64,000 nt of DNA. Origin: Melampsora larici-populina 98AG31 (Eukaryota > Basidiomycota > Pucciniomycetes > Pucciniales > Melampsoraceae). The translations under genes were made by a program, and so were the position numbers. The DNA lies in contig NW_006768766.1 in assembly GCF_000204055.1 (NCBI RefSeq), positions 1,356,941-1,420,940 of the forward strand. Reading direction: 5' to 3'. Of this stretch, positions 28,682 through 39,716 are shown one piece after another. The notes under the pieces were generated by a model. The model had not been told where the DNA came from and did not search any database. It saw nothing but the letters and a program-made list of their open reading frames with translations. How positions within the stretch are numbered: position 1 is the stretch's first letter; each line of letters begins with the position of its first letter.

Positions 28682-29713
28682 CTAACCGAGACCTAGAAAC
28701 TTGCTACACGTCCAATAGTGCCCACCAGGGAGACAATCTGATTTTGCTTTCAATCTTTCCAATGGGTCATTGAGCTTAGATCCCAGTGACTAGTGATGGA
28801 TTTGAAAAATCGGCGTGACTTATTGGGTCTTAGATAGTCTTAAATCACATTTATAATAATGAATTCATACGGACCATAAATTCATATACCCTAAGGAAGG
28901 TAGAAAAGTATGTAGCACTGGACCCCATGCGATTCGAAGGCCTTAGCCTTTTTAGGACCCATCTTCCGATCAGATCCTCCAACAAAGAAGATATATCTGA
29001 TTTTGATACGCCTTGAAAGGTTTTGAATTCGGCTAGTTCCAGAGCTTCCTTCCACACAAGTTTCCGTCACAGAATGAAATATAACCATCGTTCGAAGGTT
29101 CTGAAGCATTGGTGAGTCTAGCCAACTCAGGTCTGATGACTCTTCATAAATATAATTAATACCTCTTAAACGAAGATTCGGCAATTCCATCTGGAGAACA
29201 TTTGGTTGAATTTGCTCAGTGAATGCAGCAGTAAAGTAACCTTCGAAGGTAGCTTTGATTGGTTCAAATATAGGCTCGATACCTTCAGCAACGTTTTCAT
29301 AGTAAACTTCAATAGCCTTCAAGCTGTCTTTTGCGGTCCGACAGATGTGAGTAGGCCCTTGATGTTGTTCGGATACAAACTGAGACCGAGCAGTTTTAAA
29401 CCCCGTTTTATATTGGGTAGAGCGTCAGACTGTAACGTGATATCATTGAGACTGGTCACGAATCGAACGGAATGCGAGTTGAGCAATGGCATTAATGAGA
29501 TTCGACAATGATATCGGATCGTACGTTCAACGTGAATGACTAGGCTGACGCATACCAAGCAATTGGCAAGATATCCAAGTCGATATTTGGAAGTATCGCG
29601 ATTCTGCCTTGTGTCGAATTGATAGACATAAAAGTCCAGTATGCACGTCCAAATTCGACCGGCAGCCCACGGCGTTCAGGTGGCAGGCGAGATTGAGCAG
29701 TGCCTTTTGGCAT
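28682..29713 (-). pseudogene. decayed F-box-like gene
   Basis: Begins like its paralogues (MPKGTAQSRLPPERRGLPVE), then a frameshift breaks the F-box helix (the sequence LDFYVYQFDTRQ follows in another frame). About 400 bp covering the end of exon 1, intron 1 and the start of exon 2 are deleted. The remaining exon 2 (IFEPIKATFEGYFTAAF; SPMLQNLRTMVIFHS) has further frameshifts near 29,050. Exon 3 survives (28,682-28,799; LKAKSDCLPGGHYWTC). It cannot make a full protein. Confidence 0.75.
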
Positions 29714-30750
29714 GTTTTTTGTTTATTTACCGGAAAGGTCTTCTGATTCGCGTAGCCTAGGTCGTCGGAGTTCAAAGTTGAGAAATCGGGAAGTTCAAAT
29801 GCTGAAGTACACTACTGTAGTTGCATACATATTGAGTTTTCAGTCTTGACTTTTCACGTGACACCCCCGCGACATCTTGGGTTTCAAGTTCCTGACAAGT
29901 TGACTTTCCCTCTGGTGATGACAAAATTATTGCTGCAGAAATTCAGGTGAGATGCATACAAACCCTCTTGCTCTTTTGCATCATCAACCAACATGAATTC
30001 TTTTTCATTTTAAATGTAACTTGTTCTTCTGTTTCGGCCATTCATGGTGTCATATCTCTCATGAGGAGCTTTCAGGTATGTAGAAGGAGTGTTCCATCAG
30101 CTTCACTCTCCTTTCCCTTGTCATCTTTGTTTCATATCCTCAACGGATTGAAGTGTCCTAGTGAGATAACATGAAAACTGATCCTTCCCTCATAGAGATT
30201 TTATGAAACTCACCCCCAAAACGACGAGGTGAATTTGTTCACATCTTTGATATCAAATATTCCAGTGGTTGTGCATGTCTTTGATGCATTTTTCAAGAAG
30301 AACAGACTGAATGTTGCACGGAAACTGTATTGATTTATGGGGACTTGGTCCCATAAGTGCTGTCGAAGCCATAAATCATGGCCTTATGCATCAGCATGAA
30401 GTATGCTGTTACCTTGTTTCATAATTCACGGCTAGCAACAGTAGCAACACCCAAATATTCCATGAGAGTTGTGTAAATTTAGGGTGTAAAGCCAGATCCC
30501 GCATGAGACAGTCTTTAGATTTCAATGAAATTACAAAGCCAGTGTAAAGTTCAGTTTCTGGGGACTTGTCTGGAGTGACTGAAACACAAAATGAGGCAAG
30601 AAAGATATCATACATGTTTGGATTGAATGCACAGTGCCTCAGATGCTCCTGATTATATATATTTCAAACAGTTCAAATTAGATCTAGATTTATAACCTTT
30701 GTGGGAATTCTACCTTTTCCTTGCTTGAACACCATCAAAAAATTTCAATC
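29714..30750. other. spacer upstream of the F-box pseudogene
   Basis: Contains the word CACGTGACACCCCCGCG near 29,856 and GTTGACTTTCCC near 29,898, also seen in other members' upstream DNA. No gene seen. Confidence 0.4.
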
Positions 30751-32591
30751 ATGTTTTCAATCTTGAAGTTCATCTTAGTTTCACAGGCCATTTTTGCTCA
30801 ACCAATCTCATGCACTATTGAAGATATTCCAAAAGCTTTTACTACATCATCTGAACATGATTTTCCAAACAATATGCAAGAAGTTGACACCACCTTATCC
30901 CTTATCCCTGGATCTTCTGGCCAAAGACACATCAAGGACTACAAGTTTGGTGCAAGGCATCATGGGAAAACCAAATGTTTGAAATCAAATGAAAAGAAAA
31001 AAACAGAGCTACACACCCTTGAATTGTTTCCTCTTGACACAAAGAGATTATCAGAAGGTCTGATTTTGAAATGTTTTTTGACTTTGTTCCACATTATGCC
31101 CAAATTCATTTGTCTTTCCAATTCCCTACCCTAGAAGGAAATAATATTCCAAAGAACTCTCCTGGAAGGCTCAAACCAAGCACAAGTATCCATGATCAGA
31201 TACACAAAGAAGTGATGGGTGCCAATGAAGATGTGGAGCTTAGTCTAGGAAACCCTCAACACCAATTTTCAAGTGAATATCCCATATTCAGATCTGAATG
31301 TTTGTTATAGACATGAATATCATGATTGACCATTTTCACTTGTCTGAATTTATTCAATCAACTCAAAACTCAAATGGTCTCAGACTCCATGGTACCAGTT
31401 AATCCTCCCATGACAAAAAGTTGGGCTGACTCACAAAGCTTTGTGAATACTAGAGATTCAGATCATGATTACAATATGAATGGTGAGAAATCTCCAATGC
31501 TTCTTTCTTGTTGTCGACATTATTTGTCCCACATTGGAAGATCAGATCTTCTAAAATCCTGTTGTGACTTTTCTCCAGCTTATCAGATGACAAATGGACC
31601 AGGAAATAAGCGTAAACATGCAGAAGTTTCAGTCCAAGGTCCCACCACAGATGATGATCTCCATGCAATAAGTAAGTCACATTTTTTCTACAAAACTGAT
31701 CATCACCATACACCTCTCTTCAAGCAAATTTTGATTCAAATCCCCAACTGTACCAGTTAAAACTTCTAGTCCACATATCTCACATCATGATCTGCAAAAA
31801 CAGATCTGGCATCAGAATGTTAACATGTACAAGGGTAAGGCCCTCTGAGGTGATGTTCAAGATAAGTCCATTAAATGTGCTAACTGAACACACCTCTCAA
31901 TTCTCACACAGGGATGCATCTGCATAACCCAACAGCAATGATGAATTTGGTTATACCAGAAAGATTGTGGAACTTCATTGATCATTGTCATGCAATGAAT
32001 CCGGACAAGTTACATGCCGCTAATGGGCGTATGAAGGCAATTGCAAACCTGCGTCAAGATGTTATTCAAGATCTTGCAAGTGAGAATGCAGGGTTTGTGA
32101 TGAATTTACATAGTCTTTTGGCTCAACAATATATCCGTGGAATGGAAACAGAAGCTATCAAGGGAATAATTGTTCTGATGCATGGGATTTGGAGAAGACA
32201 AAGTTCAGTTGCAGCACTTTACAAGATTCAACATAGGACTCAAGATCTACAAATTCACAGTTTTGAATCATTAGCTTCTATTATTCAACATCCTGACTTC
32301 ACTTCAGCAACAGTATCTCTATTGGCAAATAAACCATCATCAGGGCCCATTCATAATGAGTATTTTAGAATCTTTGATTTCATTCATAGTGCTTCTAGAC
32401 AGACCAAAACTAAAAAATCATTACTGTTTCATATTCAATGTGCACTTCTGAACAAATGGAACTTTATTGAACTTAAATTGGCAAAAGGTGATGTTGTGGA
32501 ACATGAAGACAAAGATTTTCCCTACTTCAAGAATGATTCAAGATTGAGAAGGATCATTAAACAAAATGACTCTGCTTTTCAAGCCATCTAA
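30751..32591 (+). pseudogene. candidate secreted protein gene, probably frame-damaged
   Basis: From the ATG at 30,751 the first residues form a good signal peptide (MFSILKFILVSQAIFA, cleavage before QPIS). The hydrophilic body (TKCLKSNEKKKTELHTL) runs to about 31,055, where the frame must drop one base to continue into SDFEMFFDFVPHYAQIHLSF and on to about 31,310. Another coding block (31,390-31,676; KSCCDFSPAYQMTNGPG, ending DDDLHAI) joins through a GTAAGT donor and CACACAG acceptor at 31,911 to the last exon 31,912-32,591 (LVIPERLWNFIDHCHAMNP ... KNDSRLRRIIKQNDSAF). The middle section (31,311-31,390) has no clean splice solution. Secreted, lineage-specific proteins are typical rust effector candidates, but nothing here proves that role. 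Confidence 0.45.
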
Positions 32592-34536
32592 AAAATATTC
32601 AACTATTTCAATCATTTTTGATCATTTTTATGTCTTATTGAACAACTGAATGAGGTGTTTTCATATTCATACCCATCTCATAAAGTGAACAATTTCTTCT
32701 GCGTAGATGAACAGAATTGTGTCCTTTTCTCAGATAGTGCCACTTATATTTGTGTTTGTGCTTTACAATGGCAATCATGTTTGATGAAAAGTCTATGTAA
32801 TGAGTGGTACAAAAAAACTGCACTTATGTTATGCTATATCTGTAGTGCTTTTCATCATTTACAGTAAATCTAAGTTGATATTTCATGGTTTTTAGTAATA
32901 GCACACTTACAAACCAGAATACAAAATCACCCAACCTTGTTTCACCTGTGACAAGGATGCAGAGCTATTTCTGCACAGCTCTTCACCCTTTCTTGTGTAA
33001 AAAGCTAATTATAGAGTGTAACAAGAGATAAGGTGACTGTGGATCACAAGCTAGAATGCACTGGCTTACAAGCCAAAATCCTTGGATATACCAGATTTCC
33101 CCATTTTATAGACAGACACCACCACCATGGTTATTCAATTAAATTTACACATTTTCTTCACCTTTGTAAAAAACAAGTCCTGATGATCTCAAATTAGATT
33201 GGTCCTGTCCCAAGTCAACCTGAGTATTTATCCATAAATACCCATGTCACACAAGTGAAAGTCACTACTATAGACAGTCCTGGTCAAGCCATGTTTGTTG
33301 TGACATGACTTGCAATGTCAACTGTGTCTCAATGATGTCCTACCAGCCACACTATAGGAAGCCTCAGCTGCAGATTGTTCAATATTCATTCCATAAAAGC
33401 TTGTTTGGCAATGGCACTCTGTGCAGATGCTTCACATAGTGCAAATCTACAGCCCTTCTGAGCATTCTCTGGTGCCAGGGCATACTTTAGAAAGGTCCCC
33501 CAATGACAAAACAAAACCAGTACAATCACATCTTAGTTGGTTGTGATGTACTTGGCTTCAAACTATTTTTGTTCTGCCTATGATGTGCCACAACTCCAAG
33601 CTTCCAAGATGTGAGAGTTATTCTGAAAGTTCTTTCCCCTCTACCAGGAGAGGAACATGCTCTTTGGTAAATTTGAGGTGTGGCACCATCATGCAGGAAT
33701 TATCACAATGTGTTAGTGGCACATATCATTGTACCTATGGCTCTAGAGAGGTTCCTACTCTATACATGGTGTGAGGAGTTGATACCACACTTCTTACTCA
33801 GCAATCTATATATAGTACTAGGACACCCCCTTTGTGCCCCTTGCATCTCACATCTATTCTCTGTTCTTATTGCACAGGTACTAGGGTAGCATCATGATCT
33901 GATGAATCTCCACCAGAAGATTTTGTACAACACATGAGAAAAATGCACTGAGATCAATGACAATGTGATTGAGCTGATGTTTGCTTCTAGGGTCTTTTCC
34001 AAAGAATTGTATTGTTGGACTTATCCATAGCAAGTTCAGTGTTTGCTGTGGGATCAAAGTGGAAACTACAATGGAGGACCACAATGTGCTTTCAGGGGGT
34101 ATTTATTCTGGTCTACGAGCTTAAAAGAGAGCTGCTTTGTAGTTTCTCAACGCAGAGACATTGTAGATCTTAATCTTGTGTGTTCAAATAAATGCAAAGC
34201 CAAAGATGTCTATGAACAATCGAAGGTCATTGTGTAGGTTTACAATTTCAGTCACTTACTCACGTTGATGCCCTACTCTTTAGGATGTGAGATGAAAGTT
34301 GATTGCGAAAAGACAGGATTTAAGTATCAAGCTCGCTGAAACTCATCCTTTCAGCACCTGAGAATGAACACCCCACAGAAATATAGTACACTTGTTACTA
34401 TCTTGATACTGAACGGGTACTTGAGAGGCTACTTGCACCGCAGCATCCAATTGGATACTTGATGCCCAAGTATGACAACTCTTGCACCAGCAGCAAGAGC
34501 ACACAGGAATATTTTTATAGTATGAGTTCTGACTAT
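32592..34536. other. non-coding spacer
   Basis: 1.9 kb with only short fortuitous frames on both strands. No element ends or repeats recognised. Confidence 0.4.
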
Positions 34537-35987
34537 TCAAAGTTCAAGAGGCCTATACGTCCAATAGGAACCGCCGGGAAGACAATCCGACTGTGTTTTC
34601 GGTCCGTCACATGGGTCATTGAGTTTAGATTCCAACTCCTAGTCATTGATACAAAAAATTAGCATCACTTCTTACGTCCTACATATTTCTAAATCGCAAC
34701 CGGTAATAAAAATGAAATCATACGGACCATGATTTCGTCATACGGTAAGGATGGTACACAGTGACAATGGACTCCGCGCGTTTTGAAGGCCTTGACTAGT
34801 TCAGGACTCATATCATCATCAAATTGACTTACAAAGATGATGTGTTTAAGATTTGGTACTGTCCGAAAAGCCTTAACTCCAGCTAATTCCAAGGCTTCTT
34901 CCCAATAAGCCGTTGTCAAAGTATCGAACATAACGAGTGTTCTGACATTCCTCATCATAGGCCAGTGTAGCCATGCCATATCTAAACCATCTTCATCGAG
35001 ATAGAAACTACCTACCACACGAAGTTTTGGAAATTCCATCATGAGAACAGAAGTTGGAATCTGATCAGTGAACAGAGCCGTAAAGCAGCCTTCTAGGGTG
35101 CCTTTTATTGGCTCAAATATGTCATTGATATCTTCTATGAGTTCTTCAGAGTGAAGTTCAATGATTTTCAAACTATCCTTCGCGGTTTGACAAATGTGAG
35201 CAAGCCCTTTGATGTTTTCGGGAAACAGAGTGAAAGTAAACTTGTTCAAGTTAGGTAAAGCGTTAGGTCGTAACTTGATGTCATTGAGACGCCATTGGTC
35301 CAGAAGTGACAACGACTCGAGTTGAGGTATAGCAGTAATCAGATTTGCTAAAGATTTCGGATCGTAAATTCCCGGTGATGAAGTAGACCCGAAATCATGT
35401 GTGATGCGCAATTCTTTCAAATTTTTCAAGGGCCTAACCGCTTTGATCATAGCTGGCGAAACACCCATCGAAAGTGTGAATTCCAAGTTCAACGATTTCA
35501 AATTGAGGCCAAGCCGTTCGATCACTTGTACCACCTGATACATCGTTACTGGATGGTCTTTATAACCGCCATCAGCAAAAAAGTCGTTTTCAAATCAAAG
35601 TTTGCAACTGGGAAATTCACCATCGTTTTCGCATTTTCCCATAAGGCCTGTTGTTGCATACCACAAGTTGACAATGTGAAGTTTTCTAACCGGGCTCAAG
35701 AGTATTGAGCCATAGATTGAATGTGACCAGTTGTCCAAGATGATTTTTGCGCGTTTTGAACTCTTCAAGCTGATAGTATGAAAATACATTTTGATGATGG
35801 CTGTTGACCATATCTTGCTAACCAATCGCATACTAAGAAGTTGACAAGGTTTCGAACGTGCAAGATTATATTTTGAACTACCACCGTTCGGCGTCTTGTC
35901 GAATTGATAAACATAACAGTCCAGGATGTACATCAGAATTTCATACGGCAGCCCACCATGTTGAGATTGATCGGTTTCTTTTAGCAT
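34537..35987 (-). CDS. F-box-like protein 3 (432 aa, three exons)
   Basis: Exons 35,621-35,987, 34,728-35,557 and 34,537-34,638, introns 63 and 89 bp, in phase. F-box-like start LPYEILMYILDC near residue 13 and MRLVSKIWSTAIIKMYF after it. Exon 2 has the leucine-rich body (MGVSPAMIKAVRPLKNLKEL; LTTAYWEEALELAGVKAF). Exon 3 gives the longest tail of the array (SDCLPGGSYWTYRPLEL). Its upstream DNA is interrupted from 36,123 by a hAT-like relic and a small MITE, beyond which the family's conserved upstream sequence (CCATGTGACACCCC at 36,503) resumes. SCF adaptor role inferred. Confidence 0.75.
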
Positions 35988-36122
35988 CTTCTCTCTTTAT
36001 CGTGAGGGTCTTTGGAGTGCAGAATTACGAGGATGAGATGATGGAATTCGCTGAATTGACGGCATGTTCTCTTCATTTTGATTGTAAAGTATTCATTTAC
36101 ATAAACTTTGTTGTGTACATAC

Positions 36123-36333
36123 TAGAGGTATGACCCGGCGCTCAGGTTCAGGGACGGACACGGGGACGTATCAGATCCGGCCTCGGCCACGACACCCTCA
36201 AGGATGCTGCCAGGCAACACCGGGCAGGCCCCAGCTCGGGCCAGCTCTTTTTCAGCCTGTTCGAGAGCTGGACGGATGCTTGATGACGTTGATTTTTCCA
36301 GAAAATTGCTTCAACAAGCCTTCAGCTCTAGTA
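36123..36333. mobile_element. hAT-like repeat fragment upstream of F-box gene 3
   Basis: Begins TAGAGGTATGACCCGG and aligns with the left two thirds of the MITE at 1541-1892 (shared CCTCGGCC, GACACCCTCAAGGATGCTGC, CAGCCTGT, GACGGATGCTTGATGAC, CAACAAGCCTTCAGC). The right terminus is missing, replaced by the small MITE at 36,338. Confidence 0.65.
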
Positions 36334-36337
36334 CATA

Positions 36338-36475
36338 AAGGGTACTCAAAGTAAGTATGTAGCGCTACATACTTTTTTTTTGGAGGGGAAAAAGAAAAAA
36401 ATATACTTGTGGCCTTGTCTTCCCCGCCAAAAAAGTATATACATAGCAAAAAGTATGTGTAAATTGAGTACCCTT
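36338..36475. mobile_element. 138-bp MITE with a central palindrome
   Basis: Perfect 12-bp terminal inverted repeats AAGGGTACTCAA ... TTGAGTACCCTT, flanked on both sides by ATA. Just inside the left end is a perfect 22-bp palindrome at 36,353-36,374 (half AAGTATGTAGC). Superfamily uncertain; the 3-bp duplication leans towards PIF/Harbinger-like or mariner-like. Confidence 0.65.
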
Positions 36476-36478
36476 ATA

Positions 36479-37129
36479 CCACATGCTCAGATTGTATTTT
36501 TCCATGTGACACCCCACTTTTGACTCTCCAATGGCTGATACATATTACGCTCACACGCTTGATAAAGCACCTGTGGATAACAGAATTTTGTAAATAAACC
36601 CTAAATAAAATGGGACAAACAAAAGAGACATCCAGGGTGAGGTCCTCAACTAGGTTACCCACACAGTGGAAACGCACTGCCTTTCCATCCTTTGTGTGGT
36701 CATTCATCTTTATCAAATGTTATCCCAAATTTTGCAGCCATGCATACAGAAAGTGTTTTCAATTGATTTTCTTGACCCTTGCCATGTCTCTTTATTGTAA
36801 GATCTGATATTGCTCAAAATGATAACTGTAAGAGAGTTCTGGCATCAAGATTTGGTGAATACACTTGGAGCTCCTTCCTATCTCAACACTCAAGGGAAGA
36901 TCATCATTTGCACTGGTTGTGTGATCCAGTGTTTTTACTAAGATGACACAAATTTATCCCAATGGTATGGAATGTGACAAAAGGCAATCCTACTTCTGAG
37001 TAGACATGCTTGTGAAGTTGTGAGGAGAACACACTTACACACAGTGATTTTGTAGTTGTAGGAGAACACTTGAAAGCCTCAGAACCTTACATCTAGTCAA
37101 TTTGTGAAGTCAAGAATCAGACATCATAA
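36479..37129. other. non-coding spacer
   Basis: The first 60 bp continue the upstream flank of F-box gene 3. No gene seen in the rest. Confidence 0.35.
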
Positions 37130-37906
37130 GAGCACCCACTATGGTTGCGCTAACTGGGTGATTTAGCGTTACCGTAACGCTAAAATACCCTCAGGTCCAC
37201 TATCGACTTGATTTAGACATGCAGTCCGTAATGCTGCGTTAAATCTTGCACCCCGCGTGCTCAGATCTACGCAAGCCTACGACTTGATTTATCGTAGGAA
37301 ATCAAGTTGAAACTGCAGTTTTCCACACTTCAAAACCTCAACTACATTCCTCAAATCTCAAACTTCAAGTTCAAAACTTCAAACCTCAACTTCAAAGTTT
37401 GAACTTCACATCTGCCTTTTGGCCCCCGAATCAATTATGAATTTGTAAATCTTCAATCATTTTTTAATAAAGTTGTACACTCGTTTGAAATTTACGCTTG
37501 AACTTGAGCAACTTGAGCATCTCAATCTTTTCGGATGCGAGCGTGAGGAGGTGGAGGTGTGTGACAGTGAGGTTTATCAAACAAGAAGTCAAAGACCATT
37601 CGGACATAATGCTGCTGTTCATCATTGTCATTTGAAGACTCCAAAAGGGCATCAATTGGGTTTTTAAAGAGCTCGGAGCAAGCATTTGATGGATGTTTTT
37701 TGGATGAAAGTTATGAGAAATAAGATATTTCCTTTCAAAATCATACCAAGCTTGATTCACAGTGATTTATCGTTGGTAAATCATGTGTTACATCATCCCA
37801 TAGTGGATTTCATGTGTTTACCAACTTTGGTAAAACACGCATGATTAAATTTCGCGCTCAAGAACGCAAAATCTATGATAAATCACCCTCACCATAGTGG
37901 GTGCTC
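37130..37906. mobile_element. PIF/Harbinger-type non-autonomous element, 777 bp
   Basis: Perfect 16-bp terminal inverted repeats GAGCACCCACTATGGT ... ACCATAGTGGGTGCTC, with a second shared block (GGTGATTTA) just inside. Flanked by TAA on both sides (37,127-37,129 and 37,907-37,909), the TWA target used by PIF/Harbinger. An internal palindrome TTTAGCGTTAC-C-GTAACGCTAAA lies at 37,162-37,184, and CTTCAAA-rich repeats fill 37,325-37,412. No transposase inside. Confidence 0.85.
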
Positions 37907-38263
37907 TAAGAACATCAAAATTTGAGACAAGGAAGACTGAACAGTAGCTAAGAGCACATTTGGTTTGAATCATTGAATTTTGCTGAATTTTTCTAGCACA
38001 ATGAATGCAGAGGGTCAATCAATACCCATGTAAAGACTTGAAGCTCTTCAAAATATGGATTCTGGTCTCATCAATCCCATAACAACCTCATTACATAAAT
38101 TGCTCCATAGTTCAAACCACAAAAATGTTCTTTTCACAGAGAAATCCAAACAAAGAGGAGTGGTGGTCTCCTGGCTGTTGAGTAGGATTTTGAGTCTTGG
38201 GAAGTTGGATGCATCAGCTTGTTCAGATATTTCCTAAGTCAATGGGTAATCCATAGCTTGAGC

Positions 38264-38646
38264 CAACCCTGGGCCAGCAACGCAGGTGTTGCGTGTTGCG
38301 CTGCGCCTGCGTTGCGGTTTTTCTGACCGCAGCGCAACATAGAATCAAATTCTAGGTTGCGGCCTGACCCGCAGCGCACCATCATTTGTCAAATCGATGG
38401 ATTTTTTGGGCCGCAACAACATTTGTTGCGTTGCTGCCCAAAAAAAATCACAGTTCGGCGTTTTTTTGGCGCTGTTGCGCCTGTTGCGTTGCGCGACGGT
38501 CAAGGCGCCGCGCAACCTGACCTCACCTTTTGTTGTTGCGGTACTTACCGCAGCGCAGCATGTAATGCAGGTTTGTGCTGCGTGTTGCGGAGCAACGCAC
38601 CAAAAAACACTCGTGTTGCGGTGCGTTGCGTTGCTGGCACAGGGTT
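38264..38646. mobile_element. hAT-type MITE packed with TTGCG motifs, 383 bp
   Basis: Ends CAACCCTGGGCCAGCAACGCA and, inverted, AACCCTGTGCCAGCAACGCA, flanked by the perfect 8-bp duplication GCTTGAGC (38,256-38,263 and 38,647-38,654), the hAT signature. I count 12 TTGCG and 3 CGCAA words in 383 bp. Long open frames on both strands are a by-product of this composition. Confidence 0.85.
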
Positions 38647-38654
38647 GCTTGAGC

Positions 38655-39716
38655 CAATCAATATCCATGTATTCTGATTTCTGCTTCAGTCATTTTTGAC
38701 AGAGAAATTTCATATAAAAAAGTATCCCATGTATTATCTTCACCCACCACAAAGTCCTGAAGAACAATCAATAGAAGTTTCTGAAAGCATTCAGTCTTTT
38801 GTATTACAGATGCATGGCAGATCATGATACCAAGTTCATATTGCAATAGGGATGTGCTCTGTACATTGTAATTCAGCTGAAAATTAATTGATATCTTCAG
38901 CTAACATTGATTTAAGTTGTTTATGTAGAGAAATCCTTCAAGGCATAAATAATTTTGCTTGAGGGATTAAAAAGATAGTAGGCTGCACTAGGCTTCAGCA
39001 ATGATGATTCTATAGCATCTTGAAAGAGTGTGTTTCATATGTATGGTGCACCCTCTTCTGAAACTGTCTAGTTCATAACAACAATTTCCTAACATCTTTT
39101 AGGCACAACTAATTAGATACAGCAAACCTGTGAGATGTATCACCCCATACATACAAATCTCTTGGAATTGGACAGCATCCATTCTAGAGTAGCAAGACCT
39201 TTTTGGGCAGGTGGCTAAGCAAAAGCTACAATGTACTTTATCATTGTAGCCATATTGATAAGTTGGAGGTCACTGATCCCTAGGATCAATTGAGTATACT
39301 ACCCAGATCTTTCATCTTTGTGAGATGTTGCAATTTTCTGTCGGTGAGGCTTTGATTTGTGATCGAGCTCTAAGACTCGAACTTAATCTGAGCAGGCCAA
39401 TGGTCTTAAATCATATTTTTTTGCTAGATTCATCCGACTTCTCTTAACGTGCATGAATCTGAAATATCTTCTTGACAAAGCACATCTATTGGGACAGCAG
39501 TTTGAGAAATGTCATTGCTTTCGATTTCAGAGTGCTAGGTGAAGAGAATCCTTGATTTACAGACACCAAAACCTCGAGATTTCTTGCAACAGCAGCAGGA
39601 TCAGAAAGAAGCCCTGTCATTGCATTGGAATTGCCTATTCAAGATCATTTCATACGCGCGATCGTGACCTCCGGGAAGACAATCTAACTCCATGTGGTTC
39701 AGATTTATCCTACATA
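38655..39716. other. non-coding spacer
   Basis: No gene or repeat recognised. Confidence 0.35.

Noticed and set aside
38345..38677. Open frames of about 100 codons on both strands
   Set aside because: They lie inside the hAT MITE and result from its TTGCG-rich composition; they mirror each other and have no domain features.
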